NCBI GenBank assembly: GCA_902464345.1 | Contig: CABQJA010000051.1 | Coordinates: forward strand, 1-13,110 | Source of the DNA: an uncultured Clostridium sp. | GTDB taxonomy: Bacteria; Bacillota; Clostridia; Lachnospirales; Lachnospiraceae | Reading direction: 5' to 3' | DNA: 13,110 nt | Shown: positions 6,938-13,110 of the stretch, piece after piece | Numbering within the stretch: position 1 is the first letter of the stretch | Layout: every line of letters begins with the position of its first letter | Notes under the pieces: generated by a model | What the model was told of the DNA's origin: nothing | What the model saw: only the letters and a program-made list of their open reading frames with translations | Databases searched by the model: none | Program-made: the position numbers and the translations under genes

Positions 6938-7674
6938 ATGCCGGAACCATCCCCGATGGATTCCTCAATCTGATCTAAAATAAAATCGTATAATTTCTGA
7001 TAGGTGGCTGCATTGTAATGCAGGCCATCGGAGCTGGAAAAGCCGGTTTCCAACAGAAAATGATACGTATCGATATAATGAATGGGAAGTGCCCTGGCGG
7101 ATGCCGGGGCATTTTCCGTATCCGGGAGAGCGGAATTGTAGGTTTCGATCCAGGCAGTCATGGAGGCATTAAAGGCCTCTATCTGGGCATTTGTGACGCT
7201 GGTACAGGGAGCACAGCAGGGATTCACAGAGATAATATAGATAGGACAGTCTTTCCAGCAGGTATTGGCATAGGTCTCATACAATGCCTGATAGGCGGAG
7301 ACATTTGCCAGATCGTTGACACCCAGATTCAGGAGCAGGATCCGGGGCGTGGAGGAGGTTAAGTCAGATCGGGCAGCGAACCAGGAATAGCCCTGACCCA
7401 CTCTGGCAGTAAAAGAGGCATAGGACAGATTCGGTGTATCAGAGGGGAGGGATTGCTGCATGCCGACGGTCCGGGAGTCACCGATAAAATGCAGGGGATA
7501 GTTTGGCGTATAACGGATGGTTGTCCCATCGGAACGTTCGGGGACGGAACCGGTGGGGGTGACACGGGGCACCGGCAGATAGGTGAAGGATGCCGGGGCA
7601 AAGCCGGAGCCGGTACAGTAAAAACAAAGCACTGCTGCCAGAAGCAGGCAGGACCACAGATATCGTAAACGCAT
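6919..7674 (-). CDS. Secreted SGNH/GDSL-family hydrolase
   Basis: A 251-residue serine hydrolase of the SGNH superfamily (esterases, lipases and carbohydrate or peptidoglycan O-acetylesterases). The N-terminus is basic then hydrophobic (RLRYLW then about 12 apolar residues), a Sec signal peptide or membrane anchor, followed by a Pro/Thr/Ser-rich spacer to about residue 60, so the enzyme should act outside the membrane. Blocks are visible: FIGDSRTVGM with nucleophile Ser67, a block II Gly in RVGQGYSWF, GVND (118-121) with oxyanion Asn120, and DGLHY with Asp216 and His219. The catalytic set is complete. The Cys near the leader end does not sit in a good lipobox. A weak GGAG lies ten bases before the ATG (plus-strand 7685-7688). 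I find no convincing promoter on this strand. The substrate is unknown; acetyl groups on wall polymers or dietary glycans are plausible. Confidence 0.9.
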   Translation of the reverse strand: MRLRYLWSCLLLAAVLCFYCTGSGFAPASFTYLPVPRVTPTGSVPERSDGTTIRYTPNYPLHFIGDSRTVGMQQSLPSDTPNLSYASFTARVGQGYSWFAARSDLTSSTPRILLLNLGVNDLANVSAYQALYETYANTCWKDCPIYIISVNPCCAPCTSVTNAQIEAFNASMTAWIETYNSALPDTENAPASARALPIHYIDTYHFLLETGFSSSDGLHYNAATYQKLYDFILDQIEESIGDGSGIYTVSS

Positions 7675-7765
7675 AAGTATATCACTCCATTTCTATAGTA
7701 TTCCGGGAGAATTTGTCTCCTGTAATGATTCAGATAGGTTGTACCACAGGGAGAGTGCCGGTTTT

Positions 7766-7779
7766 GGCAGAAAACTGCC
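7766..7779. repeat. Small perfect inverted repeat in divergent intergenic region
   Basis: GGCAG and CTGCC arms flank a four-base AAAA loop, nine bases upstream of the -35 box of the chaperone operon. No T-run follows on either strand, so it is not a good terminator. It may be a regulator binding site; a second small repeat, GGAGA/TCTCC, lies at 7706-7720 nearer the SGNH gene. Function unknown. The CIRCE heat-shock operator is not present here. Confidence 0.35.
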
Positions 7780-7787
7780 GGGAACGT

Positions 7788-7816
7788 TCGACAGATAGGA
7801 AAAAATATGTTATTCT
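7788..7816 (+). promoter_or_regulatory. Probable sigma-A promoter of the J/TPR-HscC operon
   Basis: TCGACA at 7788-7793 (one mismatch to TTGACA) and TATTCT at 7811-7816 are 17 bases apart, with TG at 7808-7809 giving an extended -10. Transcription would begin near 7823, about 30 bases ahead of the ATG at 7855. Confidence 0.55.
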
Positions 7817-7854
7817 AAAGGATAACAATACTGGAAGTAGTAAGGGAGTACGGA

Positions 7855-10800
7855 ATGGAAACAGGAATTGCATGGAAAATATTAGGGATAGAGCCGACAG
7901 AGGATGAGGCACAGATCAAGGCACAGTATCACAAGCTGCTGGTCGGTGTGAATCCGGAGGATGATCCGGAGGGCTTTAAGCGTCTGCGGGAGGCGTATGA
8001 GACTGCTGTGGATGCGGCCAGACACCCGGTACAGGAGCCGGCAGAGGAGGAAGAAAAGGACGAGATTGAACAGTGGCTGGATAAGGTCGGAAATGTCTAC
8101 TGGTATCTGTCGAGCAGGAATGATCCGGCATGCTGGAAGGAGCTTCTGGAGGATCCGGTGTGCATCGGACTGGATACGGCACTGGAGGCCAGAGAGCGGT
8201 TCCTGGTATTCATGATGCAGCATGTGTATGTCAGTCAGGAAATCTGGCAGCTGATTGACCGGGAGTTCCGCATCATCGGGGAACGGGAAGAGCTGGAAGA
8301 AACGTTCCCGGGGGAATTTCTGGATTATGTACAGTATCAGGTAGAGAATAAGAACTTTGTGCCATATGAGAAGCTGGAGATTCTGGGGCTGGATGAGGCA
8401 GAGATCCGGATCGACTCATATTTGCAGGCATATTTTGATATTAAGACAACAGTTGACCGCGGAGAATTAGAGGGGATTCATCAGAAGATAGATGCACTGA
8501 AAGATTATGAGGTTCGGCATCCGTATGAGGACGTGGAGCGCCTGAAGGTAGCCTTGCTGGAGAAGGATCCGGATAAGGCGGTCGCACTGGCAGAGAAGCT
8601 GCTGGAGGACAACCGGGGAGATGTCTATGTGGAGTATTGGAGTGGATGTGCCTATCGGGAAAATGACCGGTGGGAACCGGCAAAGGACTGCTGGCAGCGG
8701 ATTCTGGATCAGTACCCGCAGAACTACAATGCGAGAGCTGCGATGGCGGGATACCGGATGCACCAGGGAGAGTACCTGGAGGCAAAGGAAATGGTCATGG
8801 ATCTGCTGGAGGAGAATGGCAGGGATGACAATGTTCTGGATATGATGCGACAGCTGAATGAACCATTGCTGCAGTATTATCGGGAAGAGGCGGCAAAGGA
8901 TCCGGAGAATAAGGAGCCGATGATCGAGGCGTGCTGGTGCCTGTTCCAGAATGAACGGTTTGAAGAGGCAATTAAGACCCTGGAAGATCTTCATGTTACA
9001 GAGGGCGAAGATGTCTATTATGACTATGTAAATATGATGGGGCGCTGTTATCTCGGTAAGAATCAGTACGAGAAGGCAATCCCGTATCTTCTGAAATGGG
9101 AAGAGGCCAGAGAGAATCTCGTAGATGACGGAAGTGAGAAATACAGAAAGCGGAGAAGCCGGGAAGGCTTTATTAAATCCGCCATCGGCATGGCATACCA
9201 CAAGTTAAAAAACTATGAGCAGGCAGCGAAATATCTGGAGGAAGGAACGAAGCTGGAAGCGGATCAGATGGCGCGGCATTCCTTTATGGATCTGCTGTCA
9301 CAGGTGTATTATGAGAGTGATCAGTATAAGAAATGTGCAGATGTCTGTACTGCCATTATAGAGGAAGATCCGTCCTATTATCCGGCATATCTGCGGAGAC
9401 AGCAGGTATATTTTGAGCTGCAGGATGGACAGAATGTAGTAGATGATTACTATAATGCGATCCGGATTTTCCCGGCCTACTATAAGCCGTATCTTCTGGC
9501 AGCGAGGGTGTTCTGTATCTATCGGCAGTATGAGGATGCGAAGAAGGTCATAGAAGCAGCAAAGGAGGAAGGGATTCATCATGAGTCCATTCAGTATATG
9601 GAGATCCGGATCATGCGGAATCTGGCGGCAACTCCGGAAGAGTCCGAGAAGGTGCTGGAGCTGTGTGAGACATTAAGGCAGGAGCTGCGGGAAAAGCAGG
9701 AAGCAGGAGATGCGGCCGGAGAGAAGACGGAGCTTCAGATATTTGACGAGGAGATGCAGAAGGACGGAATGGCCGGTGAGGCTGTGGATATGCAGGATCT
9801 GATGCTGGAAGAGGTAATGCTCTATATGGACATGGGTAAGGATGAGAAGGCACTGGAGCTGATTGCCGAGGCCTATAAGAATCCACATGTAAATTACCGG
9901 TTCCATTGGATCCGGGCTGACATCCTGCGGGATCAGAAGAAATATGCGGAGGCATTGAAGGAGTACAAATATCTGCAGAAAACCGTGGCTGAGAATGATG
10001 AGTTTATATATAACAGCGGTGTCTGCCTGTACCGGATGGGAGAAGCAGAGGAAGCGAAGGATGCATTTCAGTTAACCCTGCAGAAGAACCCGGAGCATGC
10101 GAGTGCCCACCATTATCTGATGGAGATTTATTCCCGGAAATATCAGCAGACAGAGGATATACAGTATTATAAGCTGGCACTGGCAGAGATCAATGCACAG
10201 CTTGAACGGGTTCCGGATGCATATTATTATATTGAACGGGGCCTCCTTTATATGGATCATTATGAGTTTGAACCGGCGATCGCAGATTATAAGAAGGCAC
10301 TGGAGCTGGAGCCGGATAACCTGTATGCGTACAATAATATCGGATATACATTGCGGGTGCAGGGACGGTATGAAGAGGCGGTTCCGTATTTCAAGCAGGC
10401 AATCGAGCGTATGGAAGATGAGCATACTCTGCTGCCGTTTATGAATCTGGCACGGACCTATGAGGCGATGCGGCAGTGGCAGGATGCGATTGATACCCTG
10501 AAGCAGGCAACGGCAGAGTTCGGTGTCGAGCGCAGAGTCTATCTGGCAATGAGTGATTATTATATGGTACTCGGAGAGTTTGACCGGGCAATGAATGCCT
10601 TAAATATTGTTCAGAAAAAGGGACTGCTTGACGAGAATGATTATCTTGAAAGAAAAGCAAAGCTATATGTGATCGCCGGAGATAAGGAGAAGGCGATCGG
10701 TGCATATCAGGATTTACTGGCTTACGGGAAGGTAATTGTCGGACATGAGAAGGCTGACTGGGAAATGCGGGCAGAGGTTCTGGAGGAATGGGGACTGTAC

Positions 10801-11292
10801 CTGTTCTATTGCAGAGATCTGAAACCGGCAATTAAGATATTGAAGCAGTCTATGAAGATCCGTGTAAAACAGGGATTGGATTTTGAAAATACCGGAACAC
10901 ATCTGGCGGTGGCTTATTACCTCAGGAAAGAATACAGTAAGGCAGCGAAGATCGCCAGACAGGTGATGGATGAGGTCCGCTCTGAGGAGAGTTACCTGTC
11001 ATTTGTGACACTGGCACCGGTACGATTGGTCTACCGGGCACAGCTTTATATGTGCCTGCGGGATTATACGAAGATGAAGGAGCTGTTACAGCGTGTCAGC
11101 CGCATACCGAAGTGCAAGCACTGCACCCACACCCGCTGCTCGGAAGCAATGATCGTCTGGGGCATGTACGAAGAAGCACAGGGACATGCGCAGAAGGCAC
11201 TGGAATACTACCGGGAAGGATTAAGTTATGATCCGTGGGATCAGGAGCTGGTCCTGGCAATCCGGAATCTGGACCGGCATGCAGAGGAATAA
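7855..11292 (+). CDS. J-like domain plus long TPR-solenoid protein, HscC partner
   Basis: A 1145-residue cytoplasmic protein with no signal peptide or membrane segment. Residues 5-52 resemble a J-domain: WKILGIEPTEDEAQIKAQYHKL, a short loop, then DPEGFKRLREAYETAV, matching helices II and III. The loop reads Asn33-Pro34-Glu35 instead of His-Pro-Asp. A Glu-rich spacer leads to an extended region, and from about residue 190 onward nearly everything is helical TPR-type repeat, with the clearest units at about 788-860 (YEFEPAIADYKKALELEPDN, YAYNNIGYTLRVQGRYEEA). A charged break near 605-660 separates two solenoid halves. Near the C-terminus a Cys/His cluster (CKHCTHTRC, 1087-1095) precedes a last TPR. 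GGGAG (7844-7848) lies six bases before the ATG. The next gene on the strand is hscC, so a co-chaperone or client-recruiting role is inferred. No exact named family is claimed. Confidence 0.88.
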   Translation: METGIAWKILGIEPTEDEAQIKAQYHKLLVGVNPEDDPEGFKRLREAYETAVDAARHPVQEPAEEEEKDEIEQWLDKVGNVYWYLSSRNDPACWKELLEDPVCIGLDTALEARERFLVFMMQHVYVSQEIWQLIDREFRIIGEREELEETFPGEFLDYVQYQVENKNFVPYEKLEILGLDEAEIRIDSYLQAYFDIKTTVDRGELEGIHQKIDALKDYEVRHPYEDVERLKVALLEKDPDKAVALAEKLLEDNRGDVYVEYWSGCAYRENDRWEPAKDCWQRILDQYPQNYNARAAMAGYRMHQGEYLEAKEMVMDLLEENGRDDNVLDMMRQLNEPLLQYYREEAAKDPENKEPMIEACWCLFQNERFEEAIKTLEDLHVTEGEDVYYDYVNMMGRCYLGKNQYEKAIPYLLKWEEARENLVDDGSEKYRKRRSREGFIKSAIGMAYHKLKNYEQAAKYLEEGTKLEADQMARHSFMDLLSQVYYESDQYKKCADVCTAIIEEDPSYYPAYLRRQQVYFELQDGQNVVDDYYNAIRIFPAYYKPYLLAARVFCIYRQYEDAKKVIEAAKEEGIHHESIQYMEIRIMRNLAATPEESEKVLELCETLRQELREKQEAGDAAGEKTELQIFDEEMQKDGMAGEAVDMQDLMLEEVMLYMDMGKDEKALELIAEAYKNPHVNYRFHWIRADILRDQKKYAEALKEYKYLQKTVAENDEFIYNSGVCLYRMGEAEEAKDAFQLTLQKNPEHASAHHYLMEIYSRKYQQTEDIQYYKLALAEINAQLERVPDAYYYIERGLLYMDHYEFEPAIADYKKALELEPDNLYAYNNIGYTLRVQGRYEEAVPYFKQAIERMEDEHTLLPFMNLARTYEAMRQWQDAIDTLKQATAEFGVERRVYLAMSDYYMVLGEFDRAMNALNIVQKKGLLDENDYLERKAKLYVIAGDKEKAIGAYQDLLAYGKVIVGHEKADWEMRAEVLEEWGLYLFYCRDLKPAIKILKQSMKIRVKQGLDFENTGTHLAVAYYLRKEYSKAAKIARQVMDEVRSEESYLSFVTLAPVRLVYRAQLYMCLRDYTKMKELLQRVSRIPKCKHCTHTRCSEAMIVWGMYEEAQGHAQKALEYYREGLSYDPWDQELVLAIRNLDRHAEE

Positions 11293-11398
11293 GGCGAGAA
11301 ACGGGCGGCCGGAGAAGCAGGATGAATAGAGTGGTACGATATCCGGAGATACGAAGAGTAACGGAACGAAGAAATACAGAGACAGAAAGGTGAACGAC

Positions 11399-13090
11399 AT
11401 GATAATAGGAATCGATCTTGGAACCACCAATAGTTTAGTGGCTTATTATACAGAAGAAGGACCCAAAATCATACCAAACCGACTGGGAAAGAATCTGACA
11501 CCATCCATTGTCAGTGCAGACGGGGATGAGATTTATGTGGGGGAGACCGCAAGGGAACGGATGCTCCTGTATCCGGAAACGGCGGCAAGTGTCTTTAAAC
11601 GGACAATGGGAACGGATAAGAAATATCATCTGGGGAACCATTTCTTTACCTCAGAGGAGCTGTCCTCCTTTGTACTGCGTTCTCTGAAGGAGGATGCAGA
11701 GGTATACCTGGGCGAAGAGGTGACAGAGGCAGTTATCAGTGTGCCGGCATATTTTAATGATGCCAGAAGAAAGGCGACGAAACGGGCCGGAGAGCTGGCC
11801 GGTTTAAAGGTAGAGCGGATCATCAGTGAGCCTACGGCAGCAGCCATCGCTTATGGATTATATGAATGCAAGCAGGATGCCAAGTTCCTGGTGTTTGATT
11901 TGGGCGGCGGTACCTTTGATGTGTCGATTCTGGAGCTGTCCGGTCCGATTCTGGAAGTGCGGGCAGTTGCAGGTGATAACTTCCTGGGCGGTGAGGACTT
12001 TACCAATGTGTTGGAGAATATGTTTTTTGAGAAATTCCCACAATTGGATCGGGATGCGATGGACCGGAAGACGCTGCGGTATGTTCATAAGCAGGCAGAA
12101 AGCTGCAAGATCGGCTTTGAGAATGAACGGGTATCGACAATGACCTGTGTGATCCAGGAAGAAACCTATGAATATCCGGTCGATATCAGTGATTATGAGA
12201 AGCAGTGTGAGGAACTGCTGGAGCGTATCCGGATTCCGGTACGGAAGAGTCTCTCAGATTCCAGACTGCGACTGTCAGAGATCGATAAGGTAGTTCTAGT
12301 AGGCGGTGCTACCAAGCTTCCGGTTGTACGGAAGTTTGTAAGTAAGCTGTTCCGGAGTCTGCCGGATACCAGTGTGAATCCGGATGAGGCAATTGCACTG
12401 GGAGCGGCTGTTCAGGCTGCCATGAAGGAGCGGAAGGATTCTATCCGGGAGATCATCCTGACAGATGTATGTCCGTTTACACTGGGAACCGAGGTCGCAG
12501 TGGAGCGAGAGAACGGTGGTTATGAAAGCGGTTATTTCTGTCCGATCATTGAGAGAAATACTGTGATACCGGCCAGCCGGACAGAGACCATGTATACGAT
12601 CCGCGATAATCAGTCACTGGTGGAGGTTTCCGTATTACAGGGGGAAAGCCGGTTTGCGTCAAACAATCTGCTGCTCGGAAAGCTGGAGATCGAGATCCCG
12701 AAGGCTCCGAAGGGACAGGAAAGCATTGACGTTACCTACACATATGATGTGAATTCCATTCTGGAGGTTCAAGTGAAGGTGAATTCCACCGGAAAGACCG
12801 TAAAACAGATCCTGAAGGGGCAGCAGGTCGATATGACGGATGAAGAGATCGCTGCACGTATGGAGGAGCTGGCATATCTGAAGATTCCGCCGAGAGAGCA
12901 GGAGGAAAACAAGCTGCTTCTGCTTCGCGGAGAGCGGTTATATGAGGAAAGTCTTGGGGATGAGCGTAAGATCGTAGAACATGCTCTGCAGAAATTCGAT
13001 CAGGCATTAAATACACAGGATCCGGCTAAGATCGAGGCTGCACGGGGAGATTTCCGGGCATTCCTGGAGGAATGGGAAGACAATGTATAG
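11399..13090 (+). CDS. hscC: HscC-type Hsp70 chaperone
   Basis: An Hsp70 ATPase of 563 residues that binds exposed peptide segments in an ATP-controlled cycle in the cytoplasm. ATPase motifs are complete: IGIDLGTTNSLV (phosphate 1, residues 3-14), VISVPAYFND, EPTAAAIAYGL, FDLGGGTFDV (166-175) and LVGGATKLP (300-308). The interdomain linker is EIILTDV (351-357), followed by a substrate-binding beta domain and a short helical lid. It is well below the 610-640 residues of DnaK and close to E. coli HscC (556). Segments I recall as typical of HscC rather than DnaK include ELSSFVLRSLKEDAE, AGDNFLGGEDFT, TDVCPFTLGTEV, CPIIERNTVIPASR and a GDER-containing lid. ATG 11399 is chosen because AAAGG (11386-11390) lies eight bases upstream; GTG 11390 is in frame but lacks spacing. 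It follows the J/TPR gene after 106 bases without a terminator. Confidence 0.93.
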   Translation: MIIGIDLGTTNSLVAYYTEEGPKIIPNRLGKNLTPSIVSADGDEIYVGETARERMLLYPETAASVFKRTMGTDKKYHLGNHFFTSEELSSFVLRSLKEDAEVYLGEEVTEAVISVPAYFNDARRKATKRAGELAGLKVERIISEPTAAAIAYGLYECKQDAKFLVFDLGGGTFDVSILELSGPILEVRAVAGDNFLGGEDFTNVLENMFFEKFPQLDRDAMDRKTLRYVHKQAESCKIGFENERVSTMTCVIQEETYEYPVDISDYEKQCEELLERIRIPVRKSLSDSRLRLSEIDKVVLVGGATKLPVVRKFVSKLFRSLPDTSVNPDEAIALGAAVQAAMKERKDSIREIILTDVCPFTLGTEVAVERENGGYESGYFCPIIERNTVIPASRTETMYTIRDNQSLVEVSVLQGESRFASNNLLLGKLEIEIPKAPKGQESIDVTYTYDVNSILEVQVKVNSTGKTVKQILKGQQVDMTDEEIAARMEELAYLKIPPREQEENKLLLLRGERLYEESLGDERKIVEHALQKFDQALNTQDPAKIEAARGDFRAFLEEWEDNV

Positions 13091-13110
13091 GGAGTAATTC
13101 ATCCCTATAC
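13085..13110 (+). terminator. Probable Rho-independent terminator after hscC, cut by window end
   Basis: The arms GTATAGGGA (13085-13093) and TCCCTATAC (13102-13110) pair perfectly around an eight-base loop. The left arm includes the hscC stop codon. The sequence ends exactly at the right arm, so the expected T-run cannot be seen and the stem may be longer. Confidence 0.55.

Noticed and set aside
7018..7362. Plus-strand Gly-rich open frame antisense to the SGNH hydrolase
   Set aside because: The minus strand encodes a complete SGNH catalytic set; the plus-strand frame has no family features.
8467..9201. Minus-strand open frame of 244 codons antisense to the J/TPR gene
   Set aside because: The plus-strand frame is a continuous TPR protein; the antisense product is Leu/Ile/His-rich with no recognisable motif, a typical mirror of codon bias.

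Overview
The window looks like chromosomal DNA from a Clostridia-class Bacillota, most likely a Lachnospiraceae gut bacterium. The basis is moderate G+C, strong AGGAGG-type ribosome binding sites, heavy CGG/GGA/CAG codon use, and gene families typical of that group: a MarR regulator with a heterodimeric ABC exporter, a clostridial-type dUTPase, an SGNH hydrolase with a GDSRTVGM block, and an HscC-type Hsp70. This placement is inference; there is no rRNA or marker gene to prove it. I see no CRISPR array, tRNA, rRNA, insertion sequence or phage structural gene.

Layout. (1) Positions 1-299 hold the 3' end of a small membrane protein. (2) 434-874 is a dUTP pyrophosphatase. (3) 1009-1599 is a DUF308/HdeD-like membrane protein with a plausible promoter of its own. 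(4) 1650-6937 is a probable operon: a strong sigma-A promoter, a 44-bp near-perfect palindrome over the expected transcription start, a MarR-family repressor, two ABC half-transporters that form a textbook heterodimer (one degenerate and one consensus ATPase site), and a Gfo/Idh/MocA oxidoreductase. (5) 6919-7674 on the minus strand is a secreted SGNH/GDSL hydrolase whose 3' end overlaps the oxidoreductase tail to tail. (6) From the divergent intergenic region rightward, 7855-13090 is a two-gene chaperone module: a 1145-aa protein with a J-like N-terminus and a very long TPR solenoid, then an HscC-type Hsp70, ending in an inverted repeat that looks like a terminator.

How the genes work together. 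The MarR protein probably represses its own operon through the palindrome, and the two ABC subunits would export a toxic compound when repression is lifted. The J/TPR protein and HscC probably form a dedicated Hsp70 machine: the TPR solenoid would bind clients or partners and the J-like end would dock on HscC. The J-like domain has Asn-Pro-Glu where the catalytic His-Pro-Asp should be, so this pairing either works by a non-classical mechanism or uses the J-fold only as a docking module. This module is the most interesting part of the window.
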